Assembly: GCA_004335835.1 (NCBI GenBank)
Contig: RWJK01001679.1
Coordinates: 1-64,000, forward strand
Direction of reading: 5' to 3'
DNA from: Scenedesmus sp. ARA3
Taxonomy: Eukaryota; Chlorophyta; Chlorophyceae; Sphaeropleales; Scenedesmaceae
DNA: 64,000 nucleotides
Each line of letters opens with the position of its first letter. The stretch's first letter is position 1. Positions 1 through 11,608 of this stretch are shown here, piece after piece. The translations under genes and the position numbers were made by a program. Below the pieces are notes generated by a model that was not told the DNA's origin, ran no database searches, and saw nothing but the letters and a program-made list of their open reading frames with translations.

Positions 1-1564
1 AGGGAGAGGCTCTTCTGGGGCAGGCAGATGCACTCCTCCTTGCACTCCTTGCTGGGCACCTTGATGCACTTCTCAACCTGCACCGTGGTCTCAGTGCACT
101 TGACCTCTGGCATGACAAGGGGAATGGTCACGCACACGTCATGGCACTCCTGCAGAGACACGGGACACGGCACGCAGCGCAGCAGGTAGTGAGAACGTGT
201 CAAAGAGACATGGCTGTGTTGACAATCTCATTAATTATGGTACAGGCGACTGCAACAGAGCAGGGACAGAAATGCATAGCTGCAAAGAACCACCGTACAA
301 GCAAGGTTTCCTGCCACCTTCCAGGAACCACAACTGCTGTAGCACAGCCAACGAAGCCCAATGAGCAGCAGCGTTGCACTCACCATGTCCAGGTCAGCCT
401 TGGGCAGGGTTTGCAGGCGCCTGCCGTTGACGTCAAGCGATGCACTGGCATCCACAGAGGCGCTGGCATCACCCAGGGATGCAGACAGGGCAGCAGACTT
501 GGACAGGTGCAGCTTGTGCTCGGGCTCAGCCTGCAGGGTTGCTGGCACTGCAGAGGGGTTGGCTGCCAGTGCTGCTGGTGGTGCAGAGGGGTTGGGGTTC
601 TGCTGGGCCAGGCTTGGCAGCTTGATCTCTGGCAGGTCCAGCTTCAGGCTGGGCTTGCACTTCTTCTCACAAAACTGCTTGCTGATGGTCTTCTTCTCAA
701 TGGCGCAGTGCTTCTTGGGCATGTCAACAGTCAGGCAGTGCTTCTCCAGCTTGAGGGTGCACTTGGGCGCGCAGATCTTCTTGCAGGGCGCGTCAGACAC
801 TGTCAGCAGCGGCACCTTCTCTTTCTTGACGGAGAGGCCAACAGACACTTGGGGGATGGACAGCACTGCAACGCCAGAGTCTGCAGCTGTTGCAGTGGCC
901 TCTGCAGCTACTGCTGTGGCCTCCGCCTTTGACAGGCTCAGGTCCAGGCTGCCAGAGGCACTCAGGCCCTTGTCGGCTGCAGCGGCAACAGCAAGATTTA
1001 GACAGGTTGAAACTGTCAGAGATGTGTGCGGCCATCATTATTGGTGCCAGCAGCATGCATCAATTGCCCACACTGCACGCTTTCACAGGGTCTGCAGGAG
1101 CTGCTTTGATGTATGCAATGAAACATGTCTGAAGCACTGCTAGCACCGCTCTGCAGAAACTGTAGACATGGTGTTGCTACTGGCAATTCTTGTTAAGTTT
1201 GTTTATCATGTCGTAACAGCTGCTGCGCCAACAGAACGACAATGTGCAGGTGGAGCTGCCCGACACAGACACTCACCATGAACACTGCAGAGGGCGAAAG
1301 CCACGAGGGCAAAGCAGAGAACCTGTAAGCAAAACAGGCAGAGGGATTCAGTCGAGGTTGTATCCACTGTCGCAGTCGAGCAAAGGAGCTAGCATGGCCG
1401 GTCGCTCCCATCCCAGGCCCGCAGCTACTGGTTGTGGCGGGAAAGCATTCCGCACCGGCCAGCTGAGTAACGGATATGCAGGCTGCCAGTAAAAACGTTT
1501 TACAATGGACACTAATAGATGTCTGCAGGGGGCTGCCGCGAAGACTCACCGTGCGGCAGGCCAT
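1..1564 (-). CDS. Secreted cysteine-rich protein of unknown function (5' part; runs off the left edge)
   Basis: Four exons fit on the minus strand: 1564-1550, 1322-1277, 976-384 and 149-<1, with GT-AG junctions and matching phases. Exons 1 and 2 join to give a classic signal peptide (MACRTVLCFALVAFALCS). The mature part starts with an Ala/Ser-rich stretch, then a Cys/Lys-rich block with spaced cysteines (CKKICAPKC, later CEKKC), a Pro/Ala/Ser linker, and a second Cys block in the last visible exon (ECHDVC, then ECKEECIC). I infer an extracellular or cell-wall protein held by disulfides. I do not recognise the family; no catalytic motif is visible. The C terminus lies outside the window, so length and domain content are incomplete. 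Alternatives are a pherophorin-like or other matrix protein, but the diagnostic Pro-rich rod is absent. Confidence 0.6.
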
Positions 1565-2450
1565 CTTCGCCAGCGATTATCGCAGACCGTAAGCAGAGTG
1601 AACAGTCGGCGCTGATGATGCTGATGTATACGATGAGTACACACTTGCAGACTGTTGAGACTTGACCAAGTGGGAGCTTGTCTTTATACCTTTACCGGGT
1701 CTTGGAAGCCGGCTGGCCGGGCCGGGCTGCCCGGTGGTTCAGGGCTGGGCTCGGCTGGACTTTGATGTCGACATTAGTCTGCCCCGCAGCTTCCCTGCAG
1801 TTAACAGGGCGCAGAGATCAACTAATTCGACGGAGCAAGTGCGATTGATATCGTCCATAAGCATTCCAGGCTATGATGCCACAGTACAGCAGTGTTGCTG
1901 TGCTATGGGCTGACTTGGGACAGACTGAATCACTGTTTGCTGCCTGAAAATCCAGCAAAGTATGCTCGACAAAGCTGTTGCAGCCGATTCATTGGTGCAC
2001 CTCTCCTAGAACTAAGGTCATCTCATCTACAGTTGTGCAGGGCGTCATTGCTACAGGAGCAAGTGCTGGAGGACGCAACTGCAGTCACTCAAGCTCACCC
2101 CTCGAGGGCAGCTCCCATTGTCAAGGGCACACAGGATTCAAATGGCTGGTCTAAACCACGATAAACAAACATGCCAAGATTGTATCAGGCATGCATGTGC
2201 ATGCAGAAGGGGCAGTGCAGGGGGCATGCGCAGGTGCTGTGCACACCAGTTGGTAGCATGTTGCTGCAGCAAGTACAATCTGCCTACAAAAGGACTGCTG
2301 CAGCATCCTCAACAGGCGCTGGGGCTGGCCACACATAGCGCACCCCTACGCATAACATGCTTTCAGCTTAACTGTGCAGCCCTAGGCCCCTAGCAATATC
2401 TGCTGCTTCACAAACGCTGCGCCAGCGCTGCACTGCAGCAGCAGCCCGCC
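1565..2450. other. Intergenic, 0.9 kb
   Basis: Lies between the start of the Cys-rich gene and the stop codon of the EgtD-like gene, both on the minus strand. It should hold the promoter of the former and the 3' UTR of the latter. No coding exon, repeat or RNA gene could be supported. Confidence 0.5.
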
Positions 2451-3722
2451 TCAGCATGTGAACATGTGCAGGTCATACTGCTGCTGGCTATCACTCCACG
2501 CCCTCACCCACACTAACCCGGCAGCAGCAGCCAGCTCAGCAACCTCCTGCCTGCTGTACTTGTGACTGTACTCAACATGCACCAGCTCACCCGCAGCAAC
2601 ATGCACCACAACACGGCCCTGCTCTAGCGCCTTGCTGCCGCCTGCAAGCGGCAAGTCACCATCGCTGCCATTTGCACTGGCAGTCGCCGCAGCGATGGCA
2701 CCTGGCCGTGCTGCCTCCTTTGCATCCGCCGCTGCTGCTGCTGCTGCTGCCGCTGCTGGCAGTGTGATGCTCGTGTCCTTCATCGCTTGGTAGTATGCCT
2801 CATGCCTGCCTAGCTCCTCATTGTACAAGCAGAAGTAGGAGAAGGCTAAGGGATCCAAGCTGCTGCTGCCGCCGCCGCCGCCGCTGCTGCTGCTGCCAGT
2901 ACAGCCGTTGCTGCCGCTGTGTGAGGCTTCTGCTGGCAGCTGGCTATCCAGCAGGCGCTTGCAGTGGTGCAGTCCATTAAGGATGAAGGCACGCGTGACA
3001 CCTGCAGCGCAGTAGACACACGTCACAGCGCAGCACAGATGCAGGTTGGCACAGGCTACTGAAGAAGCTTGGCGCCTCTGCGGTTGACAGTCCACAGCAC
3101 GGGCACATCACACCATTATCAACGCAGCATGTGCTGCATGCTGCACAGTAACAACAAATGCACCACGCACCAACCTATGTTGGTTGAGCTGAGCTGAGGC
3201 AACCAGCCGGCAGTATGCCATACAGGCACGGCACATTGCTCGCTAGTGCGCCCGCGAAGGTACATACCAACTGTATGCTATACCAAGTGGCTATACACTG
3301 TATTACAGCAGCCCACCTGAGGCGTCGTTGTAAGCAGCCTCCACCTTTGCTGGCTTGTTGCGCCTGTCGATGCCCACCAGGAGCACGTCACCTGCCGGCA
3401 GCAGCAGCAGCAGCAGCAGCAGCAGTGGAGCAACAAAGTGTTGAGGCGGCAGCTGAGACAGCGCCTAGCTCTCGGCAGAGAACACGTCCAAATGCATTGT
3501 GACCACGGGCTTCATGCCGGCCTAGCTGGTGGCTACCGTGGTTGCATGCCCTGTACACGATGTAAAATGCAACACAAGCTTTCAAGGCTGATGCCATGGT
3601 TTGCCCAGCTCTCGCGCGCACCTGGTTGCATGGCTGCCTGCTTGAGCTGGGACAGGAACGCCGCTCCCTCCTCCCTGCTGCTGTTGCCAATGCTGGAGCC
3701 CAGCCACATGATGACCTTGCCA

Positions 3723-3757
<35 letters not shown>

Positions 3758-5789
3758 CTGTGCTTTGTCTGCAAGTGCCTGATCTAATGCTGAGGCCCCG
3801 CAGCAAAGCTCTGGCTCCTCTCCTGCAGGAGCAGCTGCAGCCGCTTCAACCCTGCCAAGCTCCACACACCAGTCCAAGCTGCTGCTGCTGCCAGCAGTGC
3901 TGCTGTTAGTCAGTGTGGCTGCTGCACTCTGCAGGTTGCTGCAGCTCTCGCTGCTGCTGCCACCTTGCGCTGCAGATGGCAGATCGTCGTCCGAGGTTTC
4001 AGTGCTGCTGCTGGACAGCAGCAGGCTGTGCAGTGCCGGCACCTGCAGTGCTGCTGGCTCATCGTCACCAGCGCAGAAGGACGGCCAACTGCCAGAGCGA
4101 CTGTCATTTGTCAAAAGTGCTTGTGCAGATGCCTTGAGAGGGTCGAGCTTGGGAGGGGTGCCTGCAGTGGAGTGGTGCAGGTCCTGCTGCTGCTGCTGCT
4201 GCAGGTGTGCCAGGCCTTGCTGGTAGGTGCCCACCAGCCCCACGAGCTGCAGCCTGCCCTGGTGCACACCTGCAGCAGCAGCAGCAACAGCAGCAGCATG
4301 ACACAGGCAGAACACACAGTGTGGCGGTTTGTGGTTTGCTTTCCACCCAATTGGTGTATGCATGTTCATGTCTATCTGCTGTTGTTGTACAAGCAGAGAT
4401 GCTGCACAAGTGATGAGCGGCAGTTGCTCCAGCTGTTGACCGCAGACATTCGCAACTCACACATGTGCAATGGTTTGACGGTTTTCAATGCCAGTCCAGC
4501 ACTGGCTGTATTTGTGAAACCAGAAACAGCTCATACAAGAACACAAAGCTGCCAGACAGCAGGCATAGCTGCTCAATGCATGTGCTGCAATGCAGATGCA
4601 GCCACTTGCCTTGCAGCGCCTGCAGCGCATCATTGAGCGACTGGTGGCACAGGTCGAGCGCGCAGAAGGTGACATCCTGCCTGCCGGCTGCCAGCACTGC
4701 ATCCAGCAGCAGCCGCGTCTTTCGCATGGACCTGCAGCAGCACAATGCGCAGTGTGGCAGTTGAAGACACGAGCAGTGATGCGGACTCCTGAGCCGTCAC
4801 ATATGAATTGCAGCCGGCAAGCTTGAAGCAGCACCCGATCATATATTGCTGCCAGCAGCCCTTTCCTAATTGCGCGTGCAAAATGTCTCATTTCCATGTC
4901 TGTTGTGCATTGATAGATGCAGCTGACTAAGTAACATTTTGTACTTCCGCAGCAGCAGTGGCTCACCCTGCACCCAGCTCCACCAGCAGCGGCCCCTGCT
5001 GTGCCACACAGGCCTGCACAATGTCTGTGCCACTTGCTGCCAGGATGTCGGCCTCAGCCGCCGTCAGGTAGTACTCTGGCAGCTGCAGGCAGCAGCACAA
5101 GAGTAGGTTAGGCAGATGTCGAAGAGGCGTACTGTACTTGTTTACTGGCGCATTTTGCATATGTTGCATATGCAGAACCTTCCTTACACTGTGCTGCCTG
5201 TGCCTTGCCAATGGATCAAGACAAGATATCAAAGGCTGCAGCTGCTTCATCTATCACCAACCTGTGTGATCTTGTCAAACAGGTCCAAGCCTGCATCATC
5301 ATACAGCAGCTCCACTGGCAAGCTGCGCAGCAATGCTCCCCCTGGTGGTGTGTGTGCATTCGGATCTGCACACTGCTGGCGCAGCTTCAGCGCTGCTGCC
5401 TCACTAAGAGGCACGCTGGGGTGCAGTAGCCGCTGGCATATGTCCTGTACTAGCTGGGCGCTGCAGCAGTTCCCAACTGCATCTGAGGTGTCCTGGCCCA
5501 AAGTGATCAGCTGCACTTGGCCGTTCATGTTGGCGATAATATCTGGCACGGAAAGCACAACGACAGTGTTCTTATCAGCTTGGAGCCGCTCGAAAGTCAG
5601 GAGCGATGATGCTGCAGATGGGTGCCCGACTGGACTCGGTTGATTCGGCAGGTGAACTTCCGCCGAAGCATCACCGTGCTTAACACCTGCCAGTCGACAA
5701 CCACGCAAGGCAGCCCACGCATCACCACTGATGCTAATCGACTGCGCTGAGCTGTCAGTGCGGTAAACCAATGTGCGACGAGGTGCCAT
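2451..5789 (-). CDS. L-histidine N-alpha-methyltransferase-like protein (EgtD family), with N-terminal extension and low-complexity insert
   Basis: Six exons: 5789-5262, 5082-4967, 4731-4610, 4269-3622, 3391-3317 and 3001-2451; phases close to give 679 aa. EgtD enzymes trimethylate histidine to hercynine with SAM in ergothioneine synthesis. Family landmarks are in order: LYDDAGLDLFDKIT and LPEYYLT around residues 163-183, SAM motif LVELGAGSMRKTRLLLDA near 207-225, MWLGSSIGN near 443, GDVLLVGIDRRNKP near 472, then FSYFCLYNEELGRHEAYY and the C-terminal EYSHKYS block. Bacterial EgtD is about 320 aa. The excess is an unrecognised N-terminal segment of about 150 aa and an insert of about 170 aa rich in Ser, Gln and Ala (residues about 275-430). 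Intron 3 appears to use a GC donor (AAG|GCAAGT). No sulfoxide synthase domain (EgtB) is fused or adjacent, unlike fungal Egt1. The substrate is inferred from family; another amine or amino acid is possible. Confidence 0.85.
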
Positions 5790-6164
5790 GTTATGTGCGT
5801 CTGACTGGCGTGCAAACTTTGGACTTTACACACTCCACGCGCCACAGTTTGCCGTTGGCATAACAGCTAAAATCCCATTCAAGTGATACGTTGCTGCACC
5901 ATACAGTGCTGAACGAGTTGTTGCTGTGCGCACAAGTGAGCACAGCAGGTTGCACACCAGATGAGCATGCAGTAGGGGCAAGCAGGCAGCACATCACCCA
6001 GTGCTGGTGTTGCTGCAACGCACCAGTAGCTCAGATACACAAGCATGATTCAACCTGGGAACAAGAACCTCAACGGTCTGCTTCACTGAAACAGCTCTCG
6101 CGTACAACGCCAAGCCAGTTACACACCTTCACAACTAAGCGCTCCGAGTCACACCGCTGCTTAG
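5790..6164. other. Intergenic, 0.37 kb
   Basis: Short spacer between the start of the EgtD-like gene and the stop of the MEKHLA gene, both on the minus strand. It contains a TGTAA poly(A) signal candidate for the MEKHLA transcript and must also carry the EgtD-like promoter. Confidence 0.5.
6119..6123 (-). terminator. TGTAA poly(A) signal candidate for the MEKHLA gene
   Basis: The pentamer TGTAA (TTACA on the plus strand) is the usual green-algal poly(A) signal. It lies about 42 nt downstream of the MEKHLA stop codon. Confidence 0.45.
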
Positions 6165-8603
6165 CTACTTCTCCTCTTCGCCCTCGTCCCAGCTCTCGAC
6201 TGTGAGTGGTGCATCTGCTGCTGATTCCGCCTCTTTCAGTGCTGCGTCGTACTTGGCCTGCAGCTCTGTCAGGGCCTGCTTGCGTGTCTGCAGCTCTGCC
6301 ACTGCTTCCTGCACCTGAGGGTCCTGCAGGTGTTGACAGCAGCACAGCAATGCAGTGCGTGCACAACAGTGAGCAGGGGTTTATAAAAAGGGACGCGTGG
6401 CGCATTGTCGTTGCACATGCATACGTGCATGTGTAACACCAGCAAGTGCATGGCATGACAATGGCTGCAATGGGTGAGTGTTGCTCTGTTTGCAGCCGAA
6501 AGTATCTGCGCAATACAGTGCTGGTTTAGAGGGCCCTGCCCAGTCAAACGCATGATCTTGCAGCTGCCAAAACACAATAGAGCAGCCGGCATCCTGTACA
6601 GTCACCAGTGCAGCTCTCGCCGAAACAGCTTGACACAACAGCAGCATGATCACACAAGCAGCCGTTCCCGCAAGCATCACTGCCCACCTGGTTGGAGAGG
6701 CCCTGCTCTTCCTTCAGCTGCCTCACTGCTGCCGCCTGCTCCTGCACTGCTGCTGCTGCTGCATCCACGTCCTCCTGGCTGGGAGGAATCTCAATGCTAG
6801 AAGGTGGCGGCTCCTGGCCCTGCACTGTAACTACTGTGCCGTCCTCTAGCTCGTACTGCTTGAACACTGCTGCCTGGCCCCACAGGGTGCCTGCAGTGCA
6901 AGGGCAACACCCACAGCACAGCAACATGCGGGTACAAGCATAAGCTTGGATGAGGTGCAGGGTGTAACGCCATGCATCCAATTATGAACTGTTGCCAGGT
7001 ACGTTGACCGTCTACACCAGTGCTTTGCAGCCACTGCACCTGCGTTCATCATACAGTAAAACCTCGAAGTAACGACACATGAAGTAACGACTTTCGCATA
7101 GTAACGACACGTCGGGCTGTCCCCAAAGTGCCCGAAGCGCCGCAAAACTGTCGCGAAGTAACGACAAACACATAGTAACGACAATTTAGGCTGTCTCCAG
7201 TGGTGTCGTTACTTCGAGGTTTTACTGTGGCAGCAAAGCGGCATTGCGCACCATTCAGCTCTGTCACGTCTAACAGCTTCGCGCCCTTTACACCGCAAAT
7301 TGTGACGATGCCTGCTTATGCTGACATGTGAAAAGCCAGCTGAATCAAGCAACACAACCATCGTTCAGCAGCTGCTGCAGCCGTCGCGCAGCGCACCATC
7401 CAGCTCTGTCACGTTGAAGAGCTTCACGTCTTTCAGCTTGAAGCGCTTGCCGCTCATGCTGACGCGCCAGCCGCTGTAGTCCTGGATGGAGCCGCCAGTG
7501 GCAGCGACCTCCAGCAGCTGGTTGCGCTCCTGCAAGAAAGCAGCAGTTGCAGGAGAAGTTTAAGCGTGAGCACCAAGCAAGCGCGGTTACGGGTTGCTGG
7601 GCAATGCGTGCTGCCGCCGCAAGCGCTGCAGCTTCACCTCAAGGCATACGCATGCAGGTCAACCCCACGCCGCACCAGCTGACCCGCTCAGAGAAATGTC
7701 ACCAGCAGCAGAAATGGCGACAGCATGTGACCATCCACACGCCGCACCTCCTGTGCTTCGGCGTCTGCTGAGTTGCGTGAGGGCAGGCCGATCATGCTGT
7801 CCCAGGTGCCCTCAAACAGCTGCAGCGCTGCCCTGTTGGCGTATGTGAACACGGGGTCGTCCACGCCCTCCTCAAACTTGTTGTGTGCCAGGCAGGCGAA
7901 GGGCGCGATGTACATGGCCTCAGCCAGCGTGTCAAAGCTGACCTCCATGAGGAACCTAAACAGCAGTCAGGGTTGAAAGGGCAGGGAACATTGTGGAATG
8001 CAGTTTCAATGCCAAAACGGCTGATGCTGGCGGCTGTGCAGCTTGGCTGCACCTGCTCCACTGCAATTGAACGGACTTGTCGAATGCACAGCTGTGTGCG
8101 GACAGCTTGCTGCAGCATCACCCGCTGGAAGAAACCTGCAGCGCTGCAGGCTAGCCTGCTGCCTGTATTCGACCTTTGCTGTGCCTACGCTACAGCAGAT
8201 GTCAGTATACCCATAGAGCACAAGACAGCGTTGCTGCATAGCTACGTAGCAAGCAGCCAGCTCGCCGGCTCACTCACTCATCGTACTGCTTCTTGTATGA
8301 CTGGGTGATCATCAGCAGCTGCAGCACCACCTCAGGATCCTTGTACTGCTCAGGGCTGGCAAAGCCATCAGCAGGTGCACTTTGCACAGCTGCTGCCTGG
8401 CTGGCCTGCTCCTTTTTCTTCATCAGGTCTGCCAGCGCACTGCCACCCTTCTTTTGTGCACCCTTTTTCTCGCCGCCCTTTTTCTTGGCCTGCGCTAGCA
8501 CCAGCCTGCGCGTGCTGGCAGCAGCTGCTGGTACAGGGGCCGTGAAAGGCTTGCAGGAAGGCCTAGTGCGGAGCATCTGGGGGCCGGTTGCTAAGGAATG
8601 CAT
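6165..8603 (-). CDS. MEKHLA-domain protein, probably plastid-targeted
   Basis: Five exons: 8603-8278, 7955-7748, 7529-7397, 6890-6688 and 6323-6165; phases close to 342 aa. The start is the first ATG (MHSLATG); a TTG three codons upstream is not used. The first 45 residues are basic, rich in Ser/Ala/Arg and poor in acidic residues, as in algal chloroplast transit peptides, followed by a Lys/Gly-rich stretch (AKKKGGEKKG). The MEKHLA core spans about residues 75-225: ALQLFEGTWDSMIGLPSR, ERNQLLEVAATGGSIQDYSG and RFKLKDVKLFNVTELDGTLW are visible. It ends in a Glu/Gln/Ala-rich segment likely to form a coiled coil, then an acidic tail WDEGEEEK. MEKHLA domains occur in HD-ZIP III factors and in cyanobacterial and algal stand-alone proteins; no homeodomain is present here. 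Function is unknown; the PAS-like fold suggests ligand or redox sensing (inference). Confidence 0.85.
7053..7228. mobile_element. MITE-like inverted-repeat element (non-autonomous DNA transposon), about 175 bp
   Basis: The ends are inverted copies of about 25 bp beginning CAGTAAAACCTCGAAGTAAC; the right end at 7203-7227 is the exact reverse complement. The inside holds more copies of the short motif AGTAACGAC. A TA dinucleotide precedes the left end; the right flank reads TG, so a TA target duplication is only half preserved. CAGT...AACCTCG termini resemble pogo/Tigger-type Tc1-mariner ends (knowledge of family). No transposase is encoded. It sits in intron 3 of the MEKHLA gene. Confidence 0.75.
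7237..7318 (-). repeat. Degenerate duplicate of the 3' edge of MEKHLA exon 3
   Basis: This intron stretch resembles 7388-7470, the donor end of exon 3 (shared core on the plus strand: CAGCTCTGTCACGT), but has acquired mismatches. It lies about 150 bp downstream of the real exon in the gene's sense, immediately beside the inverted-repeat element. Confidence 0.7.
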
Positions 8604-9042
8604 GGCTGGCAATAATCACTGGTGGCAGCAGCAGCACACGCTTGGCGGGAGCAGAGCAGCAGAAGCAGCCACAGCAGCAGCAGCCCAGCGAGTCAGGCTA
8701 GGCGGATGAGATACTGATGATGGGACACGAGATTGCAACCACTGGCAAAGTACCCAGAAGACTTGAGCGCTGGCAAAACACCTGTCAGTGACCAGGTGTC
8801 ATGTCTGGCAGGCTGCCTCTTGGATGGACACTGAGCCTCTTCGATGTCGATTGCTATCAAGCTATATGTTCAGAAAACCTTTTTGATTGCACACAGAAGC
8901 TCTGCTTGCAACCGTGCTGAGCCTAGCTCCACTCGAGACTTCGTTTTGCAAGCCTTGGATTGTGTATGGTCTTGAACACGAAAATGCTATAGCCAACTAG
9001 TCCGCAGGTGTGGCCTTTGGCCTTGCAAGGACGCGGTTCGCT
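8604..9042. other. Intergenic spacer between divergent MEKHLA and histone H3 genes
   Basis: About 440 bp that must contain both promoters. I see no repeat or coding exon. No clear TATA box could be placed. Confidence 0.4.
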
Positions 9043-10630
9043 ATGGCGAGGACAAAGGTGCGTTGTTCAACTCAGTGCACTGACCGACTTCAGTATTGCT
9101 GCTGTAACATAGATGCAACCTGCTTGTGCGCGTCGGCGTGGCAGCTGCGGCATTGCTGAGAATGTGGCAGCGTGCTGTGTGGGATAGGAGTGTTAAGGAC
9201 TCAGCACTGCATGGTGTGAGCCCGCATGCAGCGTGATGGCCACTTAATCGACGTATACAACACGCTGTGACATGCCGGGCACGCTGCTAAGCTTGGCTGA
9301 TGCCTGGTTAAGCTGGATGCACTGTTTCAATGGCAGCAGCAGCATCAGCAACACCATCACATTGGGTGCATCACGCATGTCGTCAGCTGTGCATGTCCGT
9401 GCCGTTTGCATGCCTTTCCTGCAAGCAGCAAACAGCAAGGAAGACCACAGGTGGCAAAACCAGCCTGCTGGCCAAGAAGATGCGGCAGGTGACAGCAAGG
9501 AAGAGCGCAGTAGCCAGCAAAGGCATCAAGAAGGTGGTGGCCACAAAGGTGGCTAGGAAGTCTGCTGTCAAGGTGGCCAACACCACCGTCAAGCACAAGC
9601 GCCCCGCAAAGCGCGGCACAGTCGCACTGCGGTGAGTCCTTGGTCAGCCGGAAGGCTGCGCTGGAGAGCAATCGACACAGCAGGCCTGCGGCAGCACTTT
9701 CACCATGCGCATCCTGGACATTGCAGTACATTGGCGAACATCGGGTTTCGTTCTGTTTTCCGTAGTATAGCAAGGAAACATGGTCTTAGCTCACGCGAGT
9801 GCATGTTCAAGCAAGTGCGCCATGTACGCTCCCTGCTCCCTGCAGTGAGATCAAGAAGTACCAGAAGTCCACAGAGCTGCTGCTGCGCAAGGGCCCGTTC
9901 CAGCGGCTGGTGCGCGAGGTGTGCCAGGAGTTCAAGGATGACTTCCGCTTCAAGACGGATGCGCTGCTGGCGCTGCAGGAGGCAGCAGAGGCGTACCTGG
10001 TGAGCCAGCATTGAGGAGGACGCACTGGAACACAGCAGCACCAGTGGAAACACCAACAGCAGAGTCAGCAGGAACAGCCACAGCAGGGCGTGAAGCAAGA
10101 GCTGTGCTGCGTGAACGGTGGGGGACGGCAGCTCAGGGTGGTTTTTGGTGCTTATAAGGGGGTTCTCAGCTTGCCTGCGCTTACGCAAGTGCAGCAGCAG
10201 GGTGCATGTGGGAGTCGTTGGTGCTGCGGTGGCGCAGAGCGAGTTCTTCGACTGGCCACTTATCTTGTGTTGCTCCTGCTGCTCCTGCTGCTGCTGCTGT
10301 AGGTGGGCCTTATGGAGGACTCCAACTTGTGCGCCATCCATGGCAAGCGTGTGACTATAATGTGAGTGTGCAGTAGCAAGCTAGCGTGCGTGTATATTTG
10401 TCTGCATCTTGATGTTACAAGCAGGCCAGATGTAGTGCCCTGCATCTGCTGAGCATCTGTGCAGCAGGACATGCGCATGGGCTGTCTCTGGTTGTGAAGT
10501 GTCGCCGGTGAAGTTGAGGTCGCTGCCCACACTGTTCTCACCACTGCCCCCACTGCTGCTGCTGCTGCTGCTGCCATGGCGCAGGCCCAAAGACATGCAG
10601 CTGGCGCGCCGCCTGCGTGGCCAGCGGTGA
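9043..10630 (+). CDS. Divergent histone H3 variant, copy A
   Basis: Five exons: 9043-9057, 9429-9631, 9846-9999, 10303-10361 and 10585-10630; phases close to 158 aa. The tail begins [15 protein letters not shown] like canonical H3, so K4, K9 and K14 positions are kept. It is then expanded by about 22 residues with repeated ARKS-type motifs (TARKSAV, VARKSAV) before [16 protein letters not shown]. The histone fold is complete: [54 protein letters not shown] and [14 protein letters not shown]. Loop 1 has canonical length. Differences from standard H3 include Ser for Thr107, ALLALQ for AVMALQ and RRLRG for RRIRG, some of which are shared with CENH3. Being intron-rich, it is a replacement-type or specialised variant, not a replication-dependent H3. 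A centromeric role is possible but the H3-like tail argues for caution. Confidence 0.9.
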
Positions 10631-11608
10631 TGCGGCAGCGCATGCGCAGCTGCACCTGGCACGGCCGTGTGCAGCTGCTGGTGCATGCCTGTGCACACGA
10701 GGCTGCAGATATGCGGCTCTCAGCGCAGGATTGGAGTTACAGGAAGACAAACAGCTTGGCTTTTTGCGGTCTGCAGTTATGACGCTGGGGGGATTCAAAG
10801 GTGATGCCTTGAGAATGCAGATGCAAGCCTGCGTGGTGGCTGCAGCTGCCACATGTTCTCTGATAACAGGCACACTGACAGAGAGCAGGGAGGGGCATGG
10901 TGTGTGCTGATGGCAGCGGCAAGCTGCTGTCAGCCACCTGGCATGTATACTACTAGCAGCAATAATCAGGTGGTTATGGGTTCAGCCGGCGGGGTGGGGT
11001 AGTGTAGGCTTGTCTGCGCTCTCTCTTGACAGACGACCTCATTGCATTGTTCTCTGCGCTCAAGTTGCTGTTGCCTTGAGCGGGTTGAAACCAGTTGAAC
11101 AGTGGTACAGCTGGTCATGTGCGGCCTTTTGTACATTGTAATGTCATCACATTTCATTTAACATACCCTCGGCGGCTGCTGCAATCGTCAATGGGGCGGG
11201 CATGGCTGCAGCCAACCGTACCATTTTCAGCCCCTGCAGTTGGTTGGACGTGGCTGGTGTTTGACGCAGACTGGCTGTTGTGTGCACAAAGCAGCCCCGC
11301 TGCACAAACCAGGCAGCTGCCAGATACTCACCTATCTTGTACAATGGACTTATCAAAATAGCTCTGTGCATACTTGGCAACCTTGCAAACATACAAGCGG
11401 CTGCTACGGACATTTGTTGCTGCCAGCAAAACCCTCGAGGCTTGCAGCACTCGGTGGTCCAAGGTGACAAGTTGACAGCCGGGGGTTCCCTTGGCAGTGA
11501 CAAGCATGAAGAAAGCAAGTATATCGTGCATTATCTACAGCTTCAGTCTCATTCCATAGTCCGGAGACTCAGCCTGGCGTGCGCCTGACGACATCTGTGC
11601 AGTTTTCG
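10631..11608. other. Intergenic spacer between the two H3 variants
   Basis: About 1 kb containing the 3' UTR of copy A, with a TGTAA candidate at 11137-11141, and the promoter of copy B. No histone 3' stem-loop was recognised and no other gene is supported. Confidence 0.4.

Noticed and set aside
3361..4290. Plus-strand coding frames of poly-Cys/Ala type
   Set aside because: They are shadows of the Ala/Gln-coding insert in the EgtD-like exon 4.
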